A DNA stretch of 64,000 nucleotides from Pontibacter lucknowensis (GTDB taxonomy: Bacteria; Bacteroidota; Bacteroidia; Cytophagales; Hymenobacteraceae): NCBI RefSeq assembly GCF_900156415.1, contig NZ_FTNM01000002.1:310001-374000 (forward strand), in the 5' to 3' direction. The notes beneath the pieces were generated by a model. That model was not told where the DNA came from. It made no database searches and was given only the letters and a program-made list of their open reading frames with translations. Position 1 is the first letter of the stretch, and the number at the start of each line of letters is the position of its first letter. Made by a program: the position numbers and the translations under genes. Below, piece after piece: positions 52,601 through 59,322 of this stretch.

Positions 52601-52723
52601 CGGGGAATGGCCCCGATCCTGGCGCCCTACCTGGAGCAAAGCAACAGCATAGAGCAGCCTACTCCTCCGGATTCCGTTTTTCTGTCGACCAATATACCTG
52701 AAATTCAGTATACTGTACATTAG
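49613..52723 (+). CDS. PBP1-like protein with degenerate GT51 motifs
   Basis: A 1036-residue class A penicillin-binding-type protein. The ATG at 49613 is chosen over an upstream frame start that overlaps the hydrolase gene. One membrane anchor lies at residues ~26-45. A GT51-like domain follows, but its motifs are altered: E174-N-R-E177 replaces EDRxF with no His, GASTLATQ (215-222) replaces GGSTxTQQ, and R238-A-K-L-R242 replaces RKxxE, so the second catalytic Glu is missing. The transpeptidase domain is intact: S506-T-A-K509, S612-I-N614 and K932-T-G934. The enzyme therefore probably cross-links but may not polymerise glycan. A long insertion separates the SxN and KTG motifs. Confidence 0.88.
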   Translation: MVVSNYRPTHTASRENKKRGTILKWMLFGTTLIIIGVVVAAVLYETRTSRLQSRELARYAATLTYQVEPGRSDAIVYPKPGPFDKRLGYAHLPQLLDRAEERGMEVVQQARFSDALMQYTSRGYFAPYAEKTQAGLRIVDFQGRPVYDFKYPRRLYASYEAIPSLITSSLLFIENRELLNPEKPYMNPAVDWLRFTKAGLHLAASRVGLEYQTMGASTLATQLEKFRHSPAGITVSPRAKLRQMVSASVRAYQSGPETLPAREALVLSYLNNLPLYGAPGYGEVHGLGDGLWVWFGSDPEKVNRLLSLPSAAGDSLQAQGQALRQVLSLFIAQRRPAYYLNEGGRQALNELTSSYLRLLADNGHISTQLRDAGLSQDVAFRDFSAEPITVPTETNKGSLMVRTHLAGMLGKTLYDLDRMDVGATTTLEHALQGEVSTYLQRLSEPAYARSVGLYGERLLSPKQAAEIRYSFTLYERSPQGNLVRVQTDNTDQPLDLNEGSKLELGSTAKLRMLVTYLDMIEALHTRYAGESAGELRRALAASQDNLSRWVLRYLLQAKDKSLAATLDAAMERRYSASPHERFFTGGGMHTFHNFSDTDNGRNPTVREAFLKSINLPFVRLTRDVVRHSIQQQTGGSGSLLGNDADPRRREYLTRFANREGETYLLRYWHKYKGKTEEERFETLLNGMRLNSVRLATVHRFFYPDTDSISFTRMMRERLPWEKKLKNKRIMELYHQFGPEAFDLNDQGYISRVHPLELWLLQYLQQHPEANWPEVAEASMDTRQEVYKWLFRSRHKSARDSRIRTMLELDAFADLQQRWQKLGYPFQQLVPSLATALGSSGDRPEALAELMGIILNDGVRHRTRRIEELHFARQTPYETGLKWQEGEGEQVLAPEVAALVRETLLDVVDTGTARRLQGGIPGTDGNKLQLGGKTGTGDNRVVTMSKRGQRLSSRSVNRTATFVFFIGDNHFGTLTAFVPGREAAGFHFTSSLPVQVLRGMAPILAPYLEQSNSIEQPTPPDSVFLSTNIPEIQYTVH

Positions 52724-52811
52724 GCTTTAAACGATGAATCGTCCGGTTCCTAAGCCCTGGCATTGTGTACAGGGCTTGACAGGTATAGCCGGGCAGGATA
52801 ATGAACAAGAG

Positions 52812-54140
52812 ATGAGATATTCTTACCGGAGAGGTTTTTCCTGGCTGTTTCTATTCACCCTACTTGCCCTGGTGCCGCTGGGCCTTGCACTGGTGGGGCC
52901 TATACCTGCCGCCCGTGATTTCTGGACAGAACTGGGAGTAGCCCTGGGTTTTATAGCACTCGCCATTTTCGGTTTGCAATTCCTGTTCTCCGGCCGCTTT
53001 CGTTGGGTCGCGCCTACCTTCGGTATGGACAACATCGTGCACTTTCACCGCAAAATGGGACTGGTCGCTTTCTTTTTCATCCTGGCGCATCCCGTCATCC
53101 TGATCCTGAACAACACAGAATTTCTTTCTTACTTCGACCCGGGCGTTAACCTGCTGCGGGCCATTGCGCTCTCCTACGTTTCGGTGGCGCTGATCGGCAT
53201 TACCGTCACGAGCATCTGGCGGCTGGCTTTCAAACTGAGCTACGAGAAGTGGCGGCTGCTCCACGGTTTTCTGGCACTCTCGATCGTGTTTGTGGGGGTG
53301 GTGCACTCCATACAGGTGTCGCATTACCTGGACCCGCTCTGGAAAAAGATCACACTGGCCCTGCTGATGGGCGCCTGCATGTACCTGGTGCTGCACACCC
53401 GCCTTGTCAGGCCCTGGCTCAACCGCAAAAAGCCATACCGGGTGACAGAGGTGAAAGACGAACGCGACGAATGCTGGACGCTCACCCTCCAACCTGAGTC
53501 AGGGGAAAAGATGCAGTTCAGGCCCGGGCAGTTTGCCTGGATCTCCGTAAACGAAAGTCCCTTTACTTTGCAGCAGCATCCCTTCTCCTTTGCCTCCAGC
53601 GCACGCGACAGCACGATCAGCTTCACGGCCAAGGAGTCCGGCGATTTCACCTCTACTTTCAAAGACATACCGGAAGGCGCCAGGGTATACCTGGAAGGCC
53701 CTTTCGGGTCGTTCACCCCGGAGCCGGACAGCCATCTGTTTCTGGTAATGGGCGGCATCGGGATCACCCCCGGCATGAGCATGCTGCGCACCATGCGCGA
53801 CGACAAAGATCCCCGCCAAGCCATCCTGCTCTATGCCAGCAAAAAGTGGGAGGATGTGACCTTCCGGGAAGAACTAACCGAGATCAGCAAGGTAATAGAC
53901 CTGCGCATCATTCATGTGATAGAAGATGTGCCGGATGAAGAAGAGCTACCGGAAGATATTGACGGGGAGGGAGGCCGGATAGATGAGCAGATGCTGGCCA
54001 AATACCTGCCTGACAAGCCGGAAACTTTTATGTACTTTATCTGTGGTCCTGGGCCGCTGATGGATGTGGTCGAAATCGGCCTGCACAACCTGGGCGTGGA
54101 CTGGCGGCGCATCTATTCGGAGCGTTTCGAAATCGTGTAA
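52812..54140 (+). CDS. Ferric-reductase-like flavocytochrome
   Basis: A 442-residue membrane oxidoreductase. The ATG at 52812 begins the conserved RRGFSWL start; an ATG at 52734 would add 26 residues lacking conservation. Residues ~10-220 hold about six membrane helices with paired His in HFHRKMGLVAFFFILAHP and LLHGFLALSIVFVGVVHS, likely haem ligands. A FAD-binding domain follows (QHPFSFASS), then the NAD domain with GGIGITPGMSML and the C-terminal CGPGPLMD. It moves electrons from NAD(P)H across the inner membrane to an unknown acceptor. The 36-residue membrane protein starts 15 bases later. Confidence 0.88.
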   Translation: MRYSYRRGFSWLFLFTLLALVPLGLALVGPIPAARDFWTELGVALGFIALAIFGLQFLFSGRFRWVAPTFGMDNIVHFHRKMGLVAFFFILAHPVILILNNTEFLSYFDPGVNLLRAIALSYVSVALIGITVTSIWRLAFKLSYEKWRLLHGFLALSIVFVGVVHSIQVSHYLDPLWKKITLALLMGACMYLVLHTRLVRPWLNRKKPYRVTEVKDERDECWTLTLQPESGEKMQFRPGQFAWISVNESPFTLQQHPFSFASSARDSTISFTAKESGDFTSTFKDIPEGARVYLEGPFGSFTPEPDSHLFLVMGGIGITPGMSMLRTMRDDKDPRQAILLYASKKWEDVTFREELTEISKVIDLRIIHVIEDVPDEEELPEDIDGEGGRIDEQMLAKYLPDKPETFMYFICGPGPLMDVVEIGLHNLGVDWRRIYSERFEIV

Positions 54141-54155
54141 TCAAGCTGAAAGCCG

Positions 54156-54266
54156 ATGCAAGACAAATACAAAAAACTACTTTACAAGATCATCAGCCGA
54201 CTGGGCGAACTGGTAGGACTTGTGCTGCTACTGGCAGCTGTGTTGTTTGCCGCCCGGGCGTGGTGA
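54156..54266 (+). CDS. Small membrane protein, 36 residues
   Basis: An ATG-started 36-residue frame 15 bases after the flavocytochrome gene. Basic N-terminus (QDKYKKLLYK) and one hydrophobic helix (residues ~18-34, LVGLVLLLAAVLFAA). The position and orientation suggest a small accessory subunit of the reductase. It is followed 30 bases later by the STAS-like gene. No homology is claimed. Confidence 0.5.
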   Translation: MQDKYKKLLYKIISRLGELVGLVLLLAAVLFAARAW

Positions 54267-54296
54267 AAGATTTGTTCAACTTACAACAAAAGCAAG

Positions 54297-54665
54297 ATGA
54301 TAAAGAAAATAGACATTGGCCACGACCAGGTACTGGCCTTCCGGGTGGAAGGAGAAGTGGACGTGCAGGATATGAAAGCCTCGCAGAAAGTCATCAAACC
54401 GGAACTGGAGTCGGCGGCTCCTTTCAACCTATACCTGGAAATGGCCGCTACGGAAGGAGTGGAGCCTGCCGCTGTACAGGAGCGGGTTAGCTTTATCTTA
54501 TCTAACTTCAGTGACGTGCTGGATAAGGTGAAGAAGATTGCACTTGTCACAGACAAAGACTGGCTGCAGCACCTGATGTCCGGCGTGTTTAGGATGGTGC
54601 CTTCTATCGAGCAGCGATCCTTTTCATTTGAGGAAAAGGAAGCGGCCCGCCGGTGGGTCGCTTAG
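54297..54665 (+). CDS. STAS/SEC14-like SpoIIAA family protein
   Basis: A 122-residue protein of the SpoIIAA-like STAS/SEC14 group. Strand-helix alternation is clear: HDQVLAFRVEGEV, a helix, FNLYLEMAATEG, the FSDVLDKVKKIALVTDKDWLQHL block, and a C-terminal EKEAARRWV. This is the best-known member of the same structural class as the three proteins at 101, 2708 and 4921, whose central segments follow the same plan. Substrate or partner is unknown. It comes after the flavocytochrome and its small partner, possibly in one transcript. Confidence 0.82.
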   Translation: MIKKIDIGHDQVLAFRVEGEVDVQDMKASQKVIKPELESAAPFNLYLEMAATEGVEPAAVQERVSFILSNFSDVLDKVKKIALVTDKDWLQHLMSGVFRMVPSIEQRSFSFEEKEAARRWVA

Positions 54666-54703
54666 TCAGGAACCTGTTGCAGAACTGTAGCTTTTGTTAC
54701 GGC

Positions 54704-55258
54704 TTAGACGCGGGCGATCTTGCAACCCATACGCACATCAAACTCCTCTTCGGAGCTTGTGCCTGTCAGAGCGAGCGCCTTCAGCGATAACCTGGCACAG
54801 GCATCAGCATCGGAGGCAGCCCGGTGGTGCAGAAAATCAATGCGGTGCATGTTGCAGAGTGTTTTGAGGTCATACTTGTGCATGCCCTTCCAGATGTTTT
54901 TCGAGAATTTGAGGCTGCAGGTATAGCGGGCCTCCGGAAGTGGTATACCATAGGTTGCCAGCGTTTTGCGGAGCACGCTCATGTCAAAACTGGCATTGTG
55001 GGCGATCAGCAGCTGCCCTTCCAGGTAAGGCTTTAACTCCGGCCACAACTCAGCGAAATCAGGCTGGTCTTTCACATCAGCAGGCCGGATGCCATGCACG
55101 GCTATATTAAACGAGCTGAAGTGAGGGTAATACAATGGCTTGATCAGCCAGGACCGTGTTTCAACGATTTCCCTTTCCCGCACCACGGTTATACCTATCT
55201 CACAAGGGCTGTCACGCTGTGGTGTGGCCGTTTCGAAATCAAGGGCGACAAAATTCAT
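54704..55258 (-). CDS. DnaQ-like DEDDh 3'-5' exonuclease
   Basis: A 184-residue stand-alone exonuclease of the DnaQ/epsilon type. All motifs are present: Exo I DFETATPQ, Exo II HNASFDMSVL and Exo III HRAASDADACA, with the His five residues before the Asp marking the DEDDh class. Likely activity is 3'-5' removal of nucleotides from DNA or RNA. Its length is shorter than polymerase epsilon subunits and no helical tail for polymerase binding is seen, so it is probably an independent nuclease. It is transcribed alone, divergent from the GH92 gene. Confidence 0.92.
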   Translation of the reverse strand: MNFVALDFETATPQRDSPCEIGITVVREREIVETRSWLIKPLYYPHFSSFNIAVHGIRPADVKDQPDFAELWPELKPYLEGQLLIAHNASFDMSVLRKTLATYGIPLPEARYTCSLKFSKNIWKGMHKYDLKTLCNMHRIDFLHHRAASDADACARLSLKALALTGTSSEEEFDVRMGCKIARV

Positions 55259-55412
55259 AGGATAGGGTGTCTAAATGCAGGGAATACCAATCAGTCAGGG
55301 CGCAATTTAGTCATTTTGCCGCGAAAACTTCTGAATGCTTGTGGTGACAGGTTGAAATAAGCTTTAACTTTAAGCTATCCTTAAAACCGATTCTCCACAA
55401 ACAGCTCGTCTT

Positions 55413-57728
55413 ATGAGAAGTATCGCCCTATCAGTTTTATTGCTTATACCTTGCCTGGCTTTTGCGCAAAAGAAGGCTGTGCCTGACCTGGTGAAGTACG
55501 TCAACCCCATGATCGGTACTGCCAAGATGGGCCATACCTATCCGGGTGCTACGGTGCCCTTTGGCATGGTGCAGCTGAGTCCCGACACCGACACCATCCC
55601 CTACGAGGTGAACGGCAAGTATAACAAGGACGTGTACAAGTACTGCGCCGGCTACCAGTACGACGACAAAACGATTGTCGGCTTCAGTCATACGCACTTC
55701 AGCGGCACCGGCCACTCCGACCTGGGCGACTTCCTGATCGCACCGACCACCGGCAAACTGCAGCTGAACCCCGGGACAGCTGACAAACCCGAAAGCGGTT
55801 ACCGCTCTGCTTTTTCACATCAGAATGAAGTGGCAGAACCGGCCTACTACAAAGTAAAGCTCGACGACCACAATATCCTGGCAGAGCTCACAGCCAGCAA
55901 CCGCGTGGGCATGCACCAGTATACCTTCCCGAAGTCAGACGAGGCGCATATCATCCTGGACCTGATGTCGGGCATCTACAACTACGACGGCAAAACCACC
56001 TGGACTTTTGTGCGCGTCGAGAACGACACGCTGATCACAGGTTACCGCCAGACCAATGGCTGGGCCCGCACCCGCACGGTATACTTTGCCATGTCCTTTA
56101 GCAAGCCTTTCCACCAATATGGCAACCAGGATTACTCGGAGGCACAGGCATACAAAGGCTTCTGGCGTAAGTTCGACCAGACCAAAAACTTCCCCGAGTT
56201 CGCAGGTAAAAAGCTGCGTACCTACTTCGATTTCAAAACAGAGGAAGGAGAGAAGATCAAGATCAAATTTGCCTTGTCGCCGGTAAGTACCGAGGGGGCT
56301 TTGGCTAACATGAAAGCCGAAATTCCGCACTGGGACTTTGAGCAGGTGAAGCGCGAAGGGCAGGCCGCCTGGAACAAAGAACTGGGCAAAGTGGTGGTAG
56401 ATGCCGGCAAAGATGACCTCGTGAATTTCTATACCGCCATGTACCATTCCTTCCTTGGCCCGACCACTTACATGGATGTGGACGGCAGATATAGAGGGCT
56501 GGACATGAACGTGCACCAGGCAGACGGTTTTACCAATTATACCAGCTTCTCGCTCTGGGATACCTATCGTGCCTTGCACCCGCTCTTCAACATCCTGCAG
56601 CCGGCCCGCAACAACGACATGATCAAATCCATGCTGGCGCACTACGACCAGAGCGTGCACAAGATGTTGCCGGTGTGGTCGCACTATGCGAACGAAAACT
56701 GGTGCATGATTGGCTACCATTCTGTGCCCGTGATCGCCGATGCGGTAATGAAAGGGAACGGAAACTTTGATGCAAACCGCGCCCTGGATGCCTGTGTGCA
56801 GACCGCCCGCACCCGTTACTACGATGGGCTGGGGTACTACATGGACATGGGCTATGTGCCGGAGGATAAGAACGGTTCGTCTGTATCGAAAACGCTGGAG
56901 TATGCCTACGACGACTGGTGCATTGCGCAGATGGCGAAAAAGCTGAACCGGCAGGACATCTACGAGGAGTTCAGCAAGCGTGCCCAGAACTACAAGAACG
57001 TATATGATGCCAAATCCGGCTTTATGCGTCCGAAACTGAGCGACGGTACCTGGAAGAAAGAGTTTGACCCGCTGGACACGCACGGACAGGGCTTCATCGA
57101 AGGCAACTCCTGGAACTATAGCCTGTATGTGCCGCACGATCCGGCACAAATGATCGCGATGATGGGAGGGAAGACCCGCTTTGCCCAGCACCTGGATTCG
57201 CTCTTCACCATGGAACTGCCGGATAAGTATTTCGAGAACACAGAAGACATTTCCAGAGAAGGCATCATCGGGAACTACGTGCACGGCAACGAACCCTCGC
57301 ACCACGTGCCTTTCCTTTACAACTGGACTGATCAGCCCTGGAAAACTCAGGAGCGCACCCGCATGGTACTCAAGGCCATGTACAAACCGACAGTAGACGG
57401 CCTGGGCGGTAACGACGACTTCGGGCAGATGAGCGCCTGGTACATCTTCAGCGCCCTGGGCTTCTACCCGGTAGCGCCAGGCTCTGATCAGTATGCCATT
57501 ACCAGCCCGGCTGTGAAATCAGCCACAATCAACCTGGAGAATGGCAGGACCTTTTCGATTGACGTGAAAGGCCAGAGTGACAAGAATGTGTATGTGCAGA
57601 AAATGGAGCTGAACGGGAAGCAGCTTCAGCGCACTTACCTGACGCATGATGAGATCATGAAGGGTGGGAAGATTACGTTCTACCTGGGAAGCAGGCCGAA
57701 TAAGAAGCTTTTTGCTATGGCGCCGTGA
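55413..57728 (+). CDS. GH92 alpha-mannosidase with canonical acid Glu
   Basis: A 771-residue exported exo-alpha-mannosidase of glycoside hydrolase family 92. The signal peptide ends after LAFAQ. The N-terminal signature VNPMIGTAK, YPGATVPFGMVQLSPDTD is complete. The general acid is E627 in GNEPSHH and the catalytic Asp region reads GGN667-DDFGQMSAWY (N667, D668, D669). Family enzymes are Ca-dependent and inverting and remove terminal alpha-mannose, most often alpha-1,2-linked. It is probably periplasmic or outer-membrane-facing and belongs to a mannoside-use locus with the sugar MFS and the second GH92 downstream. Confidence 0.95.
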   Translation: MRSIALSVLLLIPCLAFAQKKAVPDLVKYVNPMIGTAKMGHTYPGATVPFGMVQLSPDTDTIPYEVNGKYNKDVYKYCAGYQYDDKTIVGFSHTHFSGTGHSDLGDFLIAPTTGKLQLNPGTADKPESGYRSAFSHQNEVAEPAYYKVKLDDHNILAELTASNRVGMHQYTFPKSDEAHIILDLMSGIYNYDGKTTWTFVRVENDTLITGYRQTNGWARTRTVYFAMSFSKPFHQYGNQDYSEAQAYKGFWRKFDQTKNFPEFAGKKLRTYFDFKTEEGEKIKIKFALSPVSTEGALANMKAEIPHWDFEQVKREGQAAWNKELGKVVVDAGKDDLVNFYTAMYHSFLGPTTYMDVDGRYRGLDMNVHQADGFTNYTSFSLWDTYRALHPLFNILQPARNNDMIKSMLAHYDQSVHKMLPVWSHYANENWCMIGYHSVPVIADAVMKGNGNFDANRALDACVQTARTRYYDGLGYYMDMGYVPEDKNGSSVSKTLEYAYDDWCIAQMAKKLNRQDIYEEFSKRAQNYKNVYDAKSGFMRPKLSDGTWKKEFDPLDTHGQGFIEGNSWNYSLYVPHDPAQMIAMMGGKTRFAQHLDSLFTMELPDKYFENTEDISREGIIGNYVHGNEPSHHVPFLYNWTDQPWKTQERTRMVLKAMYKPTVDGLGGNDDFGQMSAWYIFSALGFYPVAPGSDQYAITSPAVKSATINLENGRTFSIDVKGQSDKNVYVQKMELNGKQLQRTYLTHDEIMKGGKITFYLGSRPNKKLFAMAP

Positions 57729-57752
57729 TCAGGTGAAGGTATAGCCTCACAT

Positions 57753-57786
57753 AAGAAAGCCTCTCCTGATTGGGAGAGGCTTTCTT
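57753..57786. terminator. Bidirectional terminator
   Basis: AAGAAAGCCTCTCC (57753-57766) pairs perfectly with GGAGAGGCTTTCTT (57773-57786). It ends the GH92 gene and can serve the convergent transporter operon. Confidence 0.85.
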
Positions 57787-57870
57787 GTTTTGTAAATTGA
57801 GTAGATTTATGATACTACCCTCGCTCGTGGGACGCGAGTGAGGGAGGAGTGATGAAATATTCCGGCCTCT

Positions 57871-59295
57871 TTATACCCTAGCTTCCTTCACCTTATACCC
57901 CACAAAGCCATAATACACGATGTAGGCATAGCAGAGCATCGGGATGATAAAGGAGAGTTGCAGGTCACCACTCAGGTCGGCGAACAGACCCTGCAGCGGC
58001 GGCACGATGGCACCGCCCACGATGGCCATAACCAGGAGCGAAGAGCCCTGGCTGGTATGGCGGCCGAGCCCTTTGATGGCCAGGTCAAAGATCGTTGGGA
58101 ACATGATGGAGTTGAACAAGCCAATGGCGATGATCGCCCACATAGCGAGGGAGCCTTCAGCCATTACGCCAATCAGTAATAGCCCAATCACGGCCATGGC
58201 AAACAGGCCCACGGTGCGGTTAGGTATAAAGCGGGCCAACAGCAACACCACCACGTTCAGTGCGATCAGACCCAATATGATCAATGCCTGGTTGAGGTCA
58301 TAAAGGACGTATACCGTTAGGAAAGTAACCAGTGCTATAAGTGCAATCACAGCAAATTTGCCCGTGCGCTTAAAGGTGCTTAGTGCTACAGCACCGAAAA
58401 AGCGACCGATCATGGCGCCACCCCAATAGAAAGCCAGGTAATGCTTCGCCTCCGACTCGGACAAGCCTGTGATCTGCGGAAGTTTGATGTAGTTGATCAA
58501 GGCACTGCCGATACTTACCTCACCACCCACATACATGAAAATACAAACGATACCCAGTACCAGGTGCGGATACTTCGTGGCCCCAGCACCCCGTTCAATT
58601 TTACCACTTCCTTCCAGGCGAGGCAATTTCGCTACCTTGATCAACACCGCCAGCAGTAAGAGCAAAGCAGCAAGACCCAGGTAAGGCAATTTCACAGAAT
58701 CAGCCGTATCGATCTCAGCAGATGCCACCTGGTCGAAGATCAGGTAACCCCCGATGATAGGCGCGATCGTGGTGCCAAATGAGTTGAGCGCCTGCGACAG
58801 GTTCATGCGGCTGGAGGATGTTTCAGGCGAACCCAGAATAGCTACATAAGGATTGGCTGTGATCTGCAGCACTGTAATGCCGGATGCCAGCACAAACAAA
58901 GCCATCAGGAAGAAGCCGTAACTGTGAAAAACAGCCGCCGGGTAAAACAGGGTACAGCCCAGCGCCGCTACGATCAAACCAATGATGATACCATTTTTAT
59001 ATCCGATCTTCTGGATAGGGTCACCTTTGCTGACTGAAAGCAGGAAGTAGAGAAACGAAACGATAAAATAGGCCCCAAAGAAGGCCGTCTGTATCAGCAT
59101 GGCCTGCCAGAGCTGCAGCGTGAACACCTCCTGCAGTTTAGGTATCAGGATGTCATTCATGCAGGTGATGAAGCCCCACATAAAGAATAGGAGGGTTACG
59201 ACAATCAGCGGCGAGGTATAGTTCTTATAGTCCCGCGAAGACTCTTTTGGCTGAGAAGCTACTTCTTCAGTTGCAATAGGCGTGATGGATGGCAT
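57871..59295 (-). CDS. FHS-type sugar MFS transporter
   Basis: A 474-residue inner-membrane transporter with about 12 predicted membrane helices and a charged N-terminus of ~25 residues. It follows the fucose/glucose/N-acetylglucosamine:proton symporter pattern, with FFMWGFITCMNDILIP near residue 38 and AILGSPETSSSRMNLSQALNSFGTTIAPIIGG in pieces around residues 150-180. Position between two GH92 mannosidases suggests mannose or a mannoside as substrate. It starts 27 bases after the stop of the second GH92 on the same strand, so both are one operon. Confidence 0.9.
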   Translation of the reverse strand: MPSITPIATEEVASQPKESSRDYKNYTSPLIVVTLLFFMWGFITCMNDILIPKLQEVFTLQLWQAMLIQTAFFGAYFIVSFLYFLLSVSKGDPIQKIGYKNGIIIGLIVAALGCTLFYPAAVFHSYGFFLMALFVLASGITVLQITANPYVAILGSPETSSSRMNLSQALNSFGTTIAPIIGGYLIFDQVASAEIDTADSVKLPYLGLAALLLLLAVLIKVAKLPRLEGSGKIERGAGATKYPHLVLGIVCIFMYVGGEVSIGSALINYIKLPQITGLSESEAKHYLAFYWGGAMIGRFFGAVALSTFKRTGKFAVIALIALVTFLTVYVLYDLNQALIILGLIALNVVVLLLARFIPNRTVGLFAMAVIGLLLIGVMAEGSLAMWAIIAIGLFNSIMFPTIFDLAIKGLGRHTSQGSSLLVMAIVGGAIVPPLQGLFADLSGDLQLSFIIPMLCYAYIVYYGFVGYKVKEARV

Positions 59296-59322
59296 TAGAG
59301 GATAGGTTAGTATGAATAAGGT

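Noticed and set aside
50735..52720. 661-codon minus-strand frame antisense to the PBP gene
   Set aside because: Long only because the GC-rich PBP gene avoids the complementary stops; the real gene has intact SxxK, SxN and KTG motifs.
55935..57305. 456-codon minus-strand frame antisense to GH92
   Set aside because: The opposite strand carries the complete GH92 signature and catalytic residues.
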